Assembly (NCBI RefSeq): GCF_000225825.1
Contig: NZ_AGBX01000007.1
Span: 496,001 to 560,000 of the forward strand
Length of the DNA: 64,000 nucleotides
Source of the DNA: Brachybacterium squillarum M-6-3
GTDB taxonomy: Bacteria > Actinomycetota > Actinomycetes > Actinomycetales > Dermabacteraceae
Direction: 5' to 3'
Shown here piece after piece: positions 1 to 8,703 of the stretch. Numbering within the stretch: position 1 is the stretch's first letter; each line of letters opens with the position of its first letter. Made by a program: the position numbers and the translations under genes. The notes beneath the pieces are model-generated. The model searched no databases, was not told where the DNA came from, and worked only from the letters and a program-made list of their open reading frames with translations.

Positions 1-606
1 GACGCCGAGGCTGGAGCCGGCGCGGGCGGGCTTGACGAACCAGGGCAACCGCAGGTCCCCGGCGCGGGCGGCGATCGCCTCGGCGTCGCGCGCCCATTCG
101 TCCTCGTGCACGACGATCCCGGCGGCGGTGGACAGGCACGCGGCTTCCAGAGCCCGCTTGGTGGCGGCCTTGTCCTGGCACAGTGCGGAGGCGAGCACGC
201 CGCTGCCGACGTAGGGCACGTCCAGCAGCTCGAGCTGGCCCTGCACGGTGCCGTCCTCGCCGTAGGGGCCGTGCAGCAGCGGCCAGATCGCCTCGACCTC
301 GCCGAGCGGTTCGATCCGGCCCTCGCGGACCACGCGCAGGGCGACCGACTCGCCCGGCCGGTGACGGGTGGCGGGCAGCAGCACCTCGTCGCCGTCGGCG
401 GGGACCTCGGGCGCCTGCCCCTCGGTGATCTGCCAGTCGGCAGGGTCGGCGGAGACGTGGGTCCAGCGGCCCTCGCGGGTGATGCCGAGGGCGATCACCT
501 CGTACCGGTACCGGTCGATCGCGCCGAGGATGCCGCCGGCGGTGACGCAGGAGATGCCGTGCTCGCCGCTGCGGCCGCCGAAGAGGAGGGCGATGGTGCT
601 CGTCAT
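1..606 (-). CDS. ddl: D-alanine--D-alanine ligase, 3' end beyond window
   Basis: ATP-grasp enzyme that joins two D-Ala for peptidoglycan precursors in the cytoplasm. The first 202 residues are present and the rest lies beyond base 1. The N-terminus carries the family's glycine-rich LLFGGRSGEH segment (residues 7-16), and the last visible residues include FVKPARAGSSLGV, the ATP-grasp lysine/glycine-loop region typical of Ddl. The ATG at 604-606 is chosen because a -10 box TACCCT (minus strand, 614-619) ends 7 bases upstream, giving a leaderless start. It lies 14 bases after the gpsA stop, so it may also be read through from the murA operon. Confidence 0.93.
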   Translation of the reverse strand, partial: MTSTIALLFGGRSGEHGISCVTAGGILGAIDRYRYEVIALGITREGRWTHVSADPADWQITEGQAPEVPADGDEVLLPATRHRPGESVALRVVREGRIEPLGEVEAIWPLLHGPYGEDGTVQGQLELLDVPYVGSGVLASALCQDKAATKRALEAACLSTAAGIVVHEDEWARDAEAIAARAGDLRLPWFVKPARAGSSLGV

Positions 607-613
607 GCCGGCC

Positions 614-619
614 AGGGTA
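614..619 (-). promoter_or_regulatory. -10 box of leaderless ddl promoter
   Basis: TACCCT on the minus strand followed by 7 bases and then the ddl ATG. The arrangement matches at least eight other genes in this window, so transcription probably begins at the A of the start codon. No convincing -35 is visible. Confidence 0.5.
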
Positions 620-620
620 G

Positions 621-1634
621 TCACTCCGGTCGGACGGACCTCGACAGCAGGGCCGTGGTGACATGGTCGATCTTCGCGCCGTGGTCGACGACGGCGACGA
701 CGGAGCGGGTGATGGGCATGTCCACCCCGAGGCGCTCGGCGGCGTGGGCGACGGCGCGGGCGGTGGCGACGCCCTCCGCGGTCTGGCCGACGCGGGCCGC
801 GGCCGCCTCGACGTCCAGTCCCTCGCCGAGGGCGAGGCCGAGGCGGTGGTTGCGGCTGGCCGGGGAGGCGCAGGTGGCCACGAGGTCGCCCATCCCGGCG
901 AGGCCCGCGAAGGTCTCGCCGCGGCCGCCGAGGGCCACGCCGAGCCGGGTGATCTCGGCCAGGCCGCGGGTGATGAGGCTGGCGGTGGTGTTGTGGCCGT
1001 AGCCGAGTCCGGCGGCGGCGCCCACGGCGATCGCGATGACGTTCTTCACGGCCCCGGCGACCTCCACCCCGATCACGTCGGTGGAGGTGTAGGCGCGCAG
1101 GTAGGGGGCGCGGAACCAGGCGGCGAAGGCTTCGGCGGCGTCCTTCGTGGGGGCGGCGACGACGCTGCCGCAGGGCTGGCGGGCGGCGATCTCCCCGGAG
1201 AGGTTCGGGCCGGAGAGCACCCCGATCCGCCCCTCCGGGATGCTTCCCGCCTCGGCGAGGATCCGGCTGACGCGGGCGTCGGTGCCGCGCTCGATGCCCT
1301 TGACCAGGGACAGCGTCGGCACCGCGGGCAGCCCGGCGGCCAGCTCCGGATGCTGCTCGCGCCAGGCGGCGAGGGTGGAGCGCAGCGACTGGGCGGGCAC
1401 GGCGACGATGACGCCCTCGGCGCCGTCCAGGGCCTCGGGGACGGCGGCGGTGGCGTCGATGCCCGCGGGCAGCTCGTGCTCGCCGAGGTAGTCGGGGTTG
1501 CGGTGCTCGGTGCGGATCGTGGCGGCGAGCTCGGGGCGGCGGGCCCAGAGGGTGACGTCGTGGCCGCCGTCGGCGAGCACCTGCGCGACGGTGGTGCCCC
1601 AGCTGCCGGCGCCGAGGACGGCCAGGGCGCTCAT
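621..1634 (-). CDS. gpsA: NAD(P)-dependent glycerol-3-phosphate dehydrogenase
   Basis: Reduces dihydroxyacetone phosphate to sn-glycerol-3-phosphate for phospholipid synthesis; cytoplasmic. 337 residues, normal family length. The N-terminal Rossmann motif GAGSWGT (residues 8-14) and the catalytic-lysine segment VAGAVKN are both present. The start overlaps the plsC stop by 4 bases (ATGA, 1631-1634), so translation is probably coupled. The same frame stays open upstream to about 2675, but that stretch is low-complexity Arg/Pro read antisense to plsC codons and is not part of the protein. Part of a murA-DUF2867-plsC-gpsA transcription unit. Confidence 0.96.
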   Translation of the reverse strand: MSALAVLGAGSWGTTVAQVLADGGHDVTLWARRPELAATIRTEHRNPDYLGEHELPAGIDATAAVPEALDGAEGVIVAVPAQSLRSTLAAWREQHPELAAGLPAVPTLSLVKGIERGTDARVSRILAEAGSIPEGRIGVLSGPNLSGEIAARQPCGSVVAAPTKDAAEAFAAWFRAPYLRAYTSTDVIGVEVAGAVKNVIAIAVGAAAGLGYGHNTTASLITRGLAEITRLGVALGGRGETFAGLAGMGDLVATCASPASRNHRLGLALGEGLDVEAAAARVGQTAEGVATARAVAHAAERLGVDMPITRSVVAVVDHGAKIDHVTTALLSRSVRPE

Positions 1635-2575
1635 CGACGGCCTCCTGCGCCGCGGACGCACGGCCGGAGCCGGGTCTGCGCGTCCTGGCCGCTGCGGGTG
1701 GTGGCCGCGGCGGCGCGGAGCGCCAGACGGCGACGGTCGTCGGCGCGCAGGCGCTGTCCGCTCTCGGGGCGCAGCGGGTCGCGGCGCGGGTCGTGACGGG
1801 CGGGCGGGGGCTCCTGTCCGCGGGTCTCGGCCAGCAGCATGGTGATCGCCTCCATCAGCTCGTCGGTGAGGCGCATCGCGGCCTCCTGGGTGCTCTCCCC
1901 CGGGCGGGTCTCGGCGCGGATCGGTTCCCCGATGCGGGCGATCAGGCGCCGCCGCGGGAACGGGCGGGGAAGGGCCGCGCCGATCGGCCAGACGGCGCGG
2001 GAGCCCCACAGGGCGATCGGCACCAGCGGCGCACCGGTGTCCAGGGCGAGGCGCGCGGCGCCGGTGCGGGCGCGCATCGGCCACTCCCCCGGGTCGCGGG
2101 TGTAGGTGCCCTCGGGGAAGACCATCATCGCCTCGCCGCGACCGAGGGCCTCGCGGGCGCTGGACAGCGCGTCGCGACCGCGACGGGTGCCGCGGTGCAC
2201 GGGCACCTGGCCGCTGGCACGCAGCAGCGCGCCGAGCAGGGGCACCCGGAACAGGGCCTCCTTGGCCAGGAAGCGCGGGGCGATGCCGCCGGCCTGCAGC
2301 AGGTGGCCGTAGGCCAGGGCGTCCAGGGGGCCGGTGTGGTTGCCGGCGAGGATCGCGCCGCCGGTGGCGGGCAGGTGCTCCCGGCCGAGCCAGCGGGGTC
2401 GGGCGAGCAGGCTCAGCAGCGGTCGCAGCGGCAGCTGGGCCAGGAAGATCACGGCCCCGGCCCGCCGCTCGCGGGTGCGGGCCGCGGGCAGGTCCCAGGA
2501 AAGGGCGCAGTCCGCGATCCGCGCCCGGGGACCGCGACGGGACCGCACGGAGGCGGTGCGACCGCCGGGGCGCAT
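1631..2575 (-). CDS. plsC: 1-acylglycerol-3-phosphate O-acyltransferase family protein
   Basis: Acyltransferase of the PlsC family, which acylates lysophosphatidic acid at the membrane. 314 residues. The HX4D catalytic motif is seen in NHTGPLD and the FPEGTYT acyl-acceptor motif follows about 80 residues later. A hydrophobic segment (VIFLAQLPLRPLLSLL) precedes the catalytic domain. The first 40 residues are Arg-rich and may be an over-extension; a Val/Met start nearer the hydrophobic segment is possible. The ATG at 2573-2575 overlaps the upstream gene's TGA (ATGA), and the stop overlaps gpsA. The C-terminal 60 residues are Arg/Pro-rich and poorly conserved in appearance. Confidence 0.9.
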   Translation of the reverse strand: MRPGGRTASVRSRRGPRARIADCALSWDLPAARTRERRAGAVIFLAQLPLRPLLSLLARPRWLGREHLPATGGAILAGNHTGPLDALAYGHLLQAGGIAPRFLAKEALFRVPLLGALLRASGQVPVHRGTRRGRDALSSAREALGRGEAMMVFPEGTYTRDPGEWPMRARTGAARLALDTGAPLVPIALWGSRAVWPIGAALPRPFPRRRLIARIGEPIRAETRPGESTQEAAMRLTDELMEAITMLLAETRGQEPPPARHDPRRDPLRPESGQRLRADDRRRLALRAAAATTRSGQDAQTRLRPCVRGAGGRR

Positions 2576-3192
2576 CAGGACCCGCTCTGCCCGCTCCGGG
2601 GGCCGCGGCCCAGTGCGCGACGGGCGGCCTGGCCGGGCAGGGAGCGCCGGGAGACGCGGCCGTCAGTGACGGCACGGCGGCGCAGGGTGGTGGGGGCGCG
2701 CCGGGCCAGGGTGTTCACGGCGGCGGCGTGCATCAGGCGGCGCGGGGCGAAGGCGATCCGTCCGCGCACGCCGAGGAACTTCACGGCGGTGGTCACCTGC
2801 AGCAGCTCCCCACCGGGCAGCAGCGCCACCCCGATGCGGACCCGCAGGTTCTCGTCGTCGTCGCGGATCAGGGCCTCGGAGCCCACCACCTCGTCGGTGA
2901 CGTACTCCTTCGCGGGCGGCGGCACCATGTCGAACAGGCGCACCGCCTCGTCGCGCAGGGCCAGCAGGCCTCGGCGGCCCAGCGGCGTGTTCTCGTGGGA
3001 GAAGATCGCCTCGGCCCACACCCGCGGGTCGGGCTCGTCGATGCCGCGGGTGGGCACGATGACCACGTCGCAGTAGTCGGGGATCGGGATCTCCCGCAGC
3101 GCCAGGGAGGAGGCGGCCGCGGCCGCGGGCTCACCCGTCGCCGCGGCGGGCCGGATCTCCCCGCCGTCCTGGTGCTCGACCGCCTCGCTCAT
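2575..3192 (-). CDS. DUF2867-like hypothetical protein
   Basis: 205 residues, no membrane segment and no recognised catalytic motif. The core (about residues 36-165) resembles DUF2867-type proteins of actinobacteria, with a conserved-looking stretch VTTAVKFLGVRGRIAF near its end; that match is from memory and not strong. The C-terminal 40 residues are Arg-rich. The start has a GGAGGA Shine-Dalgarno and lies 7 bases after the murA stop; the stop overlaps plsC. Its place between cell-wall and phospholipid genes hints at an envelope-related role, but this is inference only. Confidence 0.75.
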   Translation of the reverse strand: MSEAVEHQDGGEIRPAAATGEPAAAAASSLALREIPIPDYCDVVIVPTRGIDEPDPRVWAEAIFSHENTPLGRRGLLALRDEAVRLFDMVPPPAKEYVTDEVVGSEALIRDDDENLRVRIGVALLPGGELLQVTTAVKFLGVRGRIAFAPRRLMHAAAVNTLARRAPTTLRRRAVTDGRVSRRSLPGQAARRALGRGPRSGQSGS

Positions 3193-3199
3193 GGCCGGA

Positions 3200-4516
3200 T
3201 CAGTCCTCCCAGAAGTCCGCGCCGAGCGCCGTGAGCTTCTCGCGGAACAGCTCGTAGCCGCGGTCGATCAGGTCGATGCCGTGGATCGAGGAGACGCCGT
3301 CGGCGCCGAGCGCGGCGATCAGGTAGGAGAAGCCGCCGCGCAGGTCCGGCACGGTGATGTCGGCGCCGTGCAGCGGCTTGGGGCCGGAGATCACGGCGGA
3401 GTGGTTGTAGTTGCGGCGACCGAAACGGCAGCTGGAGCCGCCCAGGCACTCGCGGTACACCTGGATGCGGGCGCCCATGTCGTTCAGGGCGGAGGTGAAG
3501 CCCAGCCGGTTCTCGTACACGGTCTCGTGGACGATGGAGATGCCGTCGGCCTGGGTCAGCGCCACCACCAGCGGCTGCTGCCAGTCGGTCATCAGCCCGG
3601 GGTGGACGTCGGTCTCCACGGCGATGGACTTCAGCGGGGTGCCGGGGTGGAAGAACCGGATGCCCTCCTCGGTGATGTCCATCCCGCCGCCGATCTTGCG
3701 GAAGGTGTTCAGGAAGGTCGCCATCGGCTTCTGCTCGGCGCCGCGCACGAACACGGAGCCCTGGGTGACCAGTGCGGCGCAGGCCCAGGAGCCGGCCTCG
3801 ATGCGGTCCGAGAGGGCCTTGTGCTGGTAGCCGCCGAGGCGGTCGACGCCCTCGATGGTGATGGTGCGGTCGGTCTGCAGGGAGATGATCGCGCCCATCT
3901 TCTGCAGCACGGAGATGAGGTCCTCGATCTCCGGCTCGACGGCGGCGTTGGTCAGCTCGGTGACGCCCTGGGCGCGCACGGCGGTGAGCAGCACCTGCTC
4001 GGTGGCGCCGACGCTGGGGTACTCGAGGTGGATCTTGGCGCCGGTGAGGCCGTGCGGCGCGGTGATGGAGATGCCGAACTCGCGCTTGTCCACGACGGCG
4101 CCGAAGTTGCGCAGCACGTCGAGGTGGTAGTTGATCGGCCGGTCGCCGATCTTGCAGCCGCCGAGGTCGGGGATGATCGCCTCGCCGAGGCGGTGCAGCA
4201 GCGGGCCGCAGAACAGGATCGGGATGCGGGAGCTGCCGGCGTGGGCGTCGATCTCGGTGGCGTGCGCCTTTTCCACGTTGGAGGGGTCCATCGCGATGGT
4301 GCCGGCCTCGACGTCGCGCTCGACCTTGACGCCGTGGATGGCCAGCAGGTCGGAGACGATCTGCACGTCGCGGATGTCGGGGACGGACTGCAGCAGGCTG
4401 GGCTCCTCGCCCAGCAGCGCCGCGACCATCGCCTTCGAGACCAGGTTCTTGGCTCCGCGGACGGTGATCTCACCGTCGAGGGGGCGTCCGCCGCGCACGT
4501 GGAATGTCGAGCTCAT
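3200..4516 (-). CDS. murA: UDP-N-acetylglucosamine 1-carboxyvinyltransferase
   Basis: First committed step of peptidoglycan synthesis: transfers enolpyruvate from PEP to UDP-GlcNAc in the cytoplasm. 438 residues. Substrate-binding Lys23-Asn24 (RGAKN) and the catalytic-loop cysteine C121 (DLGGCKIG) are present, so this is the fosfomycin-sensitive Cys form rather than the Asp form known from mycobacteria. The ATG at 4514-4516 is preferred over an in-frame start 18 codons upstream because AAGGA lies at the right distance before it. A -10 box at 4569-4574 and the leuD terminator upstream make it the first gene of its operon. Confidence 0.97.
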   Translation of the reverse strand: MSSTFHVRGGRPLDGEITVRGAKNLVSKAMVAALLGEEPSLLQSVPDIRDVQIVSDLLAIHGVKVERDVEAGTIAMDPSNVEKAHATEIDAHAGSSRIPILFCGPLLHRLGEAIIPDLGGCKIGDRPINYHLDVLRNFGAVVDKREFGISITAPHGLTGAKIHLEYPSVGATEQVLLTAVRAQGVTELTNAAVEPEIEDLISVLQKMGAIISLQTDRTITIEGVDRLGGYQHKALSDRIEAGSWACAALVTQGSVFVRGAEQKPMATFLNTFRKIGGGMDITEEGIRFFHPGTPLKSIAVETDVHPGLMTDWQQPLVVALTQADGISIVHETVYENRLGFTSALNDMGARIQVYRECLGGSSCRFGRRNYNHSAVISGPKPLHGADITVPDLRGGFSYLIAALGADGVSSIHGIDLIDRGYELFREKLTALGADFWED

Positions 4517-4568
4517 GGTGTCCTTGCCTCGATGGGAGGGCGTCCGGGACGCCCGCTCTGACCGGCCC

Positions 4569-4574
4569 ACCCTA
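4569..4574 (-). promoter_or_regulatory. -10 box upstream of murA
   Basis: TAGGGT on the minus strand, about 52 bases before the murA start and just downstream of the leuCD terminator hairpin. It fits a separate transcript start for murA. No clear -35 was found. Confidence 0.35.
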
Positions 4575-4586
4575 CCGGAGCGGGCC

Positions 4587-4626
4587 GGTCGGGCCCGGCG
4601 GCACGCACATCGCCGCCGGACCGACC
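4587..4626 (-). terminator. terminator hairpin after leuD
   Basis: GGTCGG plus CCGGCGGC pair with their complements across a short loop, with a small internal mismatch. The stem begins directly after the leuD stop (4629). There is no T-tract, as is common for terminators in this window. Confidence 0.5.
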
Positions 4627-4628
4627 GT

Positions 4629-5246
4629 TCAGCCCTCTGCGATCCGCGCGGGCAGCGTCTTGGGCATCCAGGAGGGGCGGCGCGCCTCGAAGGCGGTGAT
4701 GTCCTCCTCGTGGCGCAGGGTGAGGCCGATGTCGTCCAGGCCCTCCATCAGGCGCCAGCGGGTGTAGTCGTCGATGTCGAAGCGGAACACAGCTCCAGCC
4801 TCGCCGGCGTGCACCTGCCGCTCCGCCAGGTCCACGGTGATCTCGGTGCCGGGGTTCTCCTCGAGGATCTTCCAGATCTGCTCGATGTCGTCCTGGCTGA
4901 GCTGCGCGGCCACCAGGCCCTGCTTGCCGGCGTTGCCGCGGAAGATGTCGGCGAAGCGCGGGGAGAGCACGGCGGCGAAGCCGTAGTCGCGCAGGGCCCA
5001 GACGGCGTGCTCGCGGGAGGAGCCGGTGCCGAAGTCGGCGCCGGCCACGAGCACGGAGCCGGAGGAGTAGGCCGGCTGGTTCAGCACGAAGTCGGGGTCG
5101 TTGGTGCGCCAGGCGTGGAACAGTCCGTCGTCGAAGCCGGTCTTGGTGACCCGCTTGAGGTAGACGGCGGGGATGATCTGGTCGGTGTCGACGTTGCTGC
5201 GGCGCAGCGGCACGCCGACGCCGGTGTGGGTGGTGAAGGCTTCCAT
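4629..5246 (-). CDS. leuD: 3-isopropylmalate dehydratase small subunit
   Basis: Swivel-domain subunit of isopropylmalate isomerase in leucine synthesis; with LeuC it also acts on citramalate in the pyruvate route to isoleucine. 205 residues, normal length. Family features include the N-terminal [10 protein letters not shown] segment and the loop [15 protein letters not shown] Shine-Dalgarno AGGAGAG stands 6 bases before the ATG. It follows leuC by 25 bases and is surely cotranscribed with it. Confidence 0.97.
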   Translation of the reverse strand: MEAFTTHTGVGVPLRRSNVDTDQIIPAVYLKRVTKTGFDDGLFHAWRTNDPDFVLNQPAYSSGSVLVAGADFGTGSSREHAVWALRDYGFAAVLSPRFADIFRGNAGKQGLVAAQLSQDDIEQIWKILEENPGTEITVDLAERQVHAGEAGAVFRFDIDDYTRWRLMEGLDDIGLTLRHEEDITAFEARRPSWMPKTLPARIAEG

Positions 5247-5271
5247 CGGAATCTCTCCTGCGAGGGCCGGG

Positions 5272-6708
5272 TCAGGCGGCGGGGGCCGCGGCGGGCGCGG
5301 CGGTGCCGTCGAGGTCGGAGGGGGAGGACAGGGTGCCGCGCACCGCGGTGGCCGCGGCGACGACGGGCGAGACCAGGTGGGTGCGCCCGCCCTTGCCCTG
5401 GCGGCCCTCGAAGTTGCGGTTCGAGGTGGAGGCGGCGCGCTCGCCGGGCTTGAGCTGGTCGGGGTTCATGCCCAGGCACATGGAGCAGCCGGCCTGGCGC
5501 CACTCGGCACCGAAGGCGAGGAACTCCTGGTCCAGGCCCTCCTGCTCGGCCTGGAGGCGGACGCGGGCGGAGCCGGGCACGACCATCACGCGCACCTCGG
5601 GGTGCTTGGTGCGGCCGCGGATGGTCTCGGCGAAGGCGCGCAGGTCCTCGATGCGGCCGTTGGTGCAGGAGCCCATGAACACGGTGTCCACGCGGATGTC
5701 CTTGAGCGGGGTGCCGGGCACGAGGTCCATGTAGCGCAGGGCGTTCTCGGCGGCGACCTTGGAGGTGTCGTCGGTGAAGTCCTCGGGCGCGGGCACCGCG
5801 GCGGACAGCGGCAGGCCCTGGCCGGGGTTGGTGCCCCAGGTGACGAAGGGCTCGAGCTCGTCGGCCTCGATGACCACCTCGGTGTCGAAGGTGGCGTCCT
5901 CGTCGGTGCGCAGGGAGCGCCAGTACTCGACGGCCTCGTCCCAGTCGGCGCCCTGCGGGGCGTGGGGGCGGCCCTTGACGTAGTCGAAGGTGGTCTCGTC
6001 GGGGGCGATCATGCCGGCGCGGGCACCGGCCTCGATCGACATGTTGCAGATGGTCATGCGGCCCTCCATGGAGAGCTCACGGATGGCCTCGCCGCGGTAC
6101 TCGAGCACGTAGCCCGCGCCGCCGCCGGTGCCGATCTTCGCGATCACCGCGAGGATGATGTCCTTCGCGGTGACGCCGGGCTTGAGCGAGCCGTTGACGG
6201 TGATCGCCATGGTCTTGAAGGGCTTCAGCGGCAGGGTCTGGGTGGCCAGCACGTGCTCCACCTCGGAGGTGCCGATGCCGAAGGCGAGGGCCCCGAAGGC
6301 GCCGTGGGTGGAGGTGTGGGAGTCGCCGCAGACCACGGTGATGCCGGGCATGGTGAGGCCGAGCTGGGGGCCGACGACGTGGACGATGCCCTGGTCCTTG
6401 TCCCCGAGGGAGTGGATGCGCACGCCGAACTCCTCGGCGTTGCGGCGCAGGGTGTCGATCTGGGTGCGGGAGGTGATGTCAGCGATCGGCTTGTCGATGT
6501 CGATCGTCGGGGTGTTGTGGTCCTCGGTGGCCAGCTGCTGGTCCAGGCGGCGCGGGGTGCGGCCCTCCTGGCGGAGGCCGTCGAAGGCCTGCGGGCTGGT
6601 CACCTCGTGCAGCAGCTGGAGGTCGATGTAGAGCAGGTCGGGTTCGCCGTTCTCCCCGCGACGGACCACGTGATCCGCCCAGACCTTCTCCGCGAGCGTG
6701 CTCGCCAT
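5272..6708 (-). CDS. leuC: 3-isopropylmalate dehydratase large subunit
   Basis: Aconitase-family [4Fe-4S] subunit of isopropylmalate isomerase. 478 residues. The three cluster cysteines are visible in FMGSCTNGR and [10 protein letters not shown], and the substrate loop [14 protein letters not shown] is intact. The start ATG at 6706-6708 has a GGAGG Shine-Dalgarno; the frame is open a further 60 codons upstream, but that part is low complexity and lacks a ribosome site. The roughly 20 C-terminal residues are an Ala/Pro tail. Transcribed divergently from the IclR-type gene at 6924 across a 215-base spacer holding a shared operator. Confidence 0.97.
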   Translation of the reverse strand: MASTLAEKVWADHVVRRGENGEPDLLYIDLQLLHEVTSPQAFDGLRQEGRTPRRLDQQLATEDHNTPTIDIDKPIADITSRTQIDTLRRNAEEFGVRIHSLGDKDQGIVHVVGPQLGLTMPGITVVCGDSHTSTHGAFGALAFGIGTSEVEHVLATQTLPLKPFKTMAITVNGSLKPGVTAKDIILAVIAKIGTGGGAGYVLEYRGEAIRELSMEGRMTICNMSIEAGARAGMIAPDETTFDYVKGRPHAPQGADWDEAVEYWRSLRTDEDATFDTEVVIEADELEPFVTWGTNPGQGLPLSAAVPAPEDFTDDTSKVAAENALRYMDLVPGTPLKDIRVDTVFMGSCTNGRIEDLRAFAETIRGRTKHPEVRVMVVPGSARVRLQAEQEGLDQEFLAFGAEWRQAGCSMCLGMNPDQLKPGERAASTSNRNFEGRQGKGGRTHLVSPVVAAATAVRGTLSSPSDLDGTAAPAAAPAA

Positions 6709-6888
6709 GCTGCATCCCTCCTCGCACCCGGGTGGGGTGCCTGTTCGATGTGGCCGACGGTCGCTCGACCCGGGACCGTCCCCCGCATCCTCGCGCGGGG
6801 AGATGGGTGGCCGCTGGGTCGCGGCGCCGTCGCTGCGCCCGTGCTGCGGGCGCGACATCATCCTGGGGCTGTCCACGATCCGACGCAC

Positions 6889-6917
6889 TTGCGTCTCACG
6901 AAATAAGACGGCAGTAT
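6889..6917 (+). promoter_or_regulatory. promoter of the IclR-type regulator
   Basis: -35 TTGCGT (6889-6894), 17-base spacer, -10 CAGTAT (6912-6917), then 6 bases to the ATG at 6924, so the transcript is predicted to be leaderless. The operator at 6893-6909 overlaps the -35 and fills the spacer, which suggests autorepression. Confidence 0.6.
6893..6909. promoter_or_regulatory. candidate operator in the leuC-iclR spacer
   Basis: Imperfect inverted repeat GTCTCA-N5-TAAGAC (5 of 6 positions symmetric). A matching site, 13 of 17 identical when read on the other strand, lies upstream of ilvC at 39095-39111. IclR-type regulators divergent from leuCD (LtbR of Corynebacterium glutamicum, NdgR of Streptomyces) are known to control leucine genes, so this is probably the binding site of the adjacent regulator. 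Confidence 0.55.
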
Positions 6918-6923
6918 CGGACC

Positions 6924-7661
6924 ATGGACACCACCCCCACCGAGGAGAACGGCAGCGGCGTCGGCGTGCTCGACAAGGCCGCGATCGTGCTCGGCGCCCT
7001 CGAGGCCGGCCCCGCCACCCTGGCCCAGCTCGTGCAGTCCACCGGACTGGCGCGACCCACCGCCCACCGCCTCGCGGTGGCGCTCGAGTACCACCACCTG
7101 GTCTCGCGCGACATGCAGGGCCGCTTCATCCTCGGCCCGCGCCTGGGCGAGCTCGCCACGGCCGCCGGGGAGGACCGGCTGCTGGCCGCCGCCGGCCCCG
7201 TGCTGGCCGCGCTGCGGGACCACACCCAGGAGTCCGCACAGCTCTACCGCCGCCAGGGCGACCACCGCATCTGCGTGGCCGCCGCGGAGCGCCCGATCGG
7301 CCTGCGGGACTCGGTGCCGCTCGGCTCCACGCTCACCATGAAGGCCGGCTCGGCGGCCCAGATCCTGCTGGCCTGGGAGGAGCCGGACCGGCTGCACCGC
7401 GGCCTGCTCGGCGCCCGCTTCACCGCCACCCAGCTCTCGGCGGTCCGTCGCCGCGGCTGGGCCCAGTCCATCGGGGAGCGCGAGCCGGGCGTCGGCTCCG
7501 TCTCCACCCCCGTGCGCGGCCCCAACGGCCGTGTGGTGGCGGCGCTCAGCATCTCGGGGCCGATCGAGCGGATCACCCGGCAGCCGGGCCGCCTGCACGC
7601 GGCCTCCGTGATGAGCTCCGCCCAGCACCTGACCGAGATGCTGCGCCGCGCCGGGGGCTGA
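6924..7661 (+). CDS. IclR-family regulator of leucine genes (LtbR/NdgR-like)
   Basis: 245-residue transcription factor with an N-terminal winged helix-turn-helix (about residues 14-65, with [19 protein letters not shown] as the helix-turn-helix) and a C-terminal IclR effector-binding domain ending near residue 240. Divergent placement beside leuCD is the hallmark of the actinobacterial LtbR/NdgR group, which represses or modulates branched-chain amino acid genes. The ATG at 6924 is chosen over an in-frame upstream start because a promoter -10 ends 6 bases before it. The operator within its own promoter suggests autoregulation. Family assignment is firm; the regulon is inferred. Confidence 0.92.
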   Translation: MDTTPTEENGSGVGVLDKAAIVLGALEAGPATLAQLVQSTGLARPTAHRLAVALEYHHLVSRDMQGRFILGPRLGELATAAGEDRLLAAAGPVLAALRDHTQESAQLYRRQGDHRICVAAAERPIGLRDSVPLGSTLTMKAGSAAQILLAWEEPDRLHRGLLGARFTATQLSAVRRRGWAQSIGEREPGVGSVSTPVRGPNGRVVAALSISGPIERITRQPGRLHAASVMSSAQHLTEMLRRAGG

Positions 7662-7676
7662 GACCCCCGTCCCCGA

Positions 7677-7692
7677 CGGCACCCCCGTGCCG
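7677..7692. terminator. possible bidirectional terminator hairpin
   Basis: CGGCAC-CCCC-GTGCCG between the convergent IclR and universal stress genes. Short 6-bp stem without a T-tract, so only weak support. Confidence 0.3.
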
Positions 7693-7700
7693 GGTCACGC

Positions 7701-8519
7701 TCAGGAGCGTTCGATCCACACGGGGGTGTTCGCGTGCCGGAGCACGGTGACCAGCTGGCGCGGTGCGGCGATCCGCTCGGCGTCGCGCGGGGAGCGCTCC
7801 CCCACCACGAGCATCATGCTGGCACCCTCGCTGGCGGCCACCAGCTCACGGGCCGTCTCGGCCTCCGCCACGGTCACGCCGCGCACGGCGACGGTCGGGT
7901 GCTCCCGACCCAGACGCTCGCGGATCTCCTCCAGCAGGTGATGGGCCTCGTGCTCGGAGGTCATGGCCCGCACGATCACCTCGAGCTCGCGGCCCTGCAC
8001 CTCGGCGAGCTCGGCGGCACGCTCCTCGTGGACCCGCTCGCTCTCGTGGTGGACCAGGCCGATGGGCCCGTCCGCGTCGATGTCTCCGCGCACGACCACC
8101 ACGGGGCAGTGGGAGCGGGCGGCCAGGGCCAGGGACTTCGAGCCGACGATGAGGGTGAGCAGCCGGCCGAGGCCCCGGCCGCCGACCACCATCAGCGCGG
8201 ACTCGGCGCTGGCCTCGACGAGGACCGGCACGGCATTGCCGTCGATGATCTCGGCGGTGATCTCGAGGTCGTCGTGCTCGGAGCGGGCGATCGCGGCGGC
8301 CTCCCGCAGCAGGGCGGTGGCGGCCTGGCGGATCCCGGTACCGGTGAGGCCGGGGACGGGATCGGTGTTCACGTCCAGCTCGGTCCAGACGAAGGCGTGG
8401 ACCAGGTGCAGCGGGGCGCCGGTGGCGTGGGCGTGCCGGGCGGCCCAGCGCACGGCGAGGTCCGACTCGGGGGCATCGAAGACCCCGACGGTGATGCGCT
8501 CTGCTGTGACGGGCGTCAT
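7701..8519 (-). CDS. tandem universal stress protein
   Basis: 272 residues with two UspA-type domains. Domain one (about residues 7-145) has the nucleotide-binding signature, seen as GGRGLGRLLTLIVGS followed by CPVVVV. Domain two (about 155-270) is degenerate: the expected glycine loop is replaced by VVGERSPRDAERI, so it may not bind ATP. Cytoplasmic and probably stress- or hypoxia-linked, as known for actinobacterial Usp proteins; the exact role is unknown. The ATG lies 6 bases after a TACCCT box, giving a leaderless start. Confidence 0.88.
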   Translation of the reverse strand: MTPVTAERITVGVFDAPESDLAVRWAARHAHATGAPLHLVHAFVWTELDVNTDPVPGLTGTGIRQAATALLREAAAIARSEHDDLEITAEIIDGNAVPVLVEASAESALMVVGGRGLGRLLTLIVGSKSLALAARSHCPVVVVRGDIDADGPIGLVHHESERVHEERAAELAEVQGRELEVIVRAMTSEHEAHHLLEEIRERLGREHPTVAVRGVTVAEAETARELVAASEGASMMLVVGERSPRDAERIAAPRQLVTVLRHANTPVWIERS

Positions 8520-8525
8520 GGAGGA

Positions 8526-8531
8526 AGGGTA
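8526..8531 (-). promoter_or_regulatory. -10 box of leaderless usp promoter
   Basis: TACCCT on the minus strand, 6 bases upstream of the ATG of the tandem universal stress protein. Confidence 0.45.
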
Positions 8532-8563
8532 CGCCCCTTCCCCTCGTCGACGGGTCCCGACGA

Positions 8564-8597
8564 CGAAAAGGAGCCGATGTCGATGACACCGGCTCCT
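8564..8597 (-). terminator. Rho-independent terminator of the tRNA cluster
   Basis: Minus-strand AGGAGCCG and CGGCTCCT form an 8-bp stem around a 13-base loop, followed by TTTT (8566-8569). It sits right after the second tRNA-Glu and is one of the few hairpins in the window with a real T-tract. Confidence 0.8.
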
Positions 8598-8602
8598 CGC
8601 CG

Positions 8603-8675
8603 TACCCCGTACCGGATTTGAACCGGTGTTACCGCCGTGAGAGGGCGACGTCCTAGGTCGCTAGACGAACGGGGC
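8603..8675 (-). tRNA. tRNA-Glu (CUC), distal copy
   Basis: 73-base cloverleaf. Acceptor GCCCCGT pairs with ACGGGGT (G1-U72 wobble) and discriminator A. Anticodon loop CTCTCAC gives CUC. The T arm GGTTCAAATCC is intact and CCA is not encoded. It differs from the copy at 8704 by one D-arm base (minus-strand A instead of G). It is the last gene of a Gln-Glu-Glu transcript. Confidence 0.97.
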
Positions 8676-8678
8676 TCC

Positions 8679-8700
8679 CGCAGGTCCCGAAGGACCTGCG
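8679..8700 (-). other. UUCG-capped hairpin between tRNA-Glu genes
   Basis: On the minus strand CGCAGGTCC-TTCG-GGACCTGCG makes a 9-bp stem capped by the very stable C(UUCG)G tetraloop. It fills nearly the whole spacer between the two tRNA-Glu genes and probably helps processing or insulates the folds. Confidence 0.6.
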
Positions 8701-8703
8701 TCG

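Noticed and set aside
621-2675. 684-residue version of GpsA
   Set aside because: The N-terminal half is Arg/Pro low complexity read out of frame in plsC; GpsA begins at 1634.
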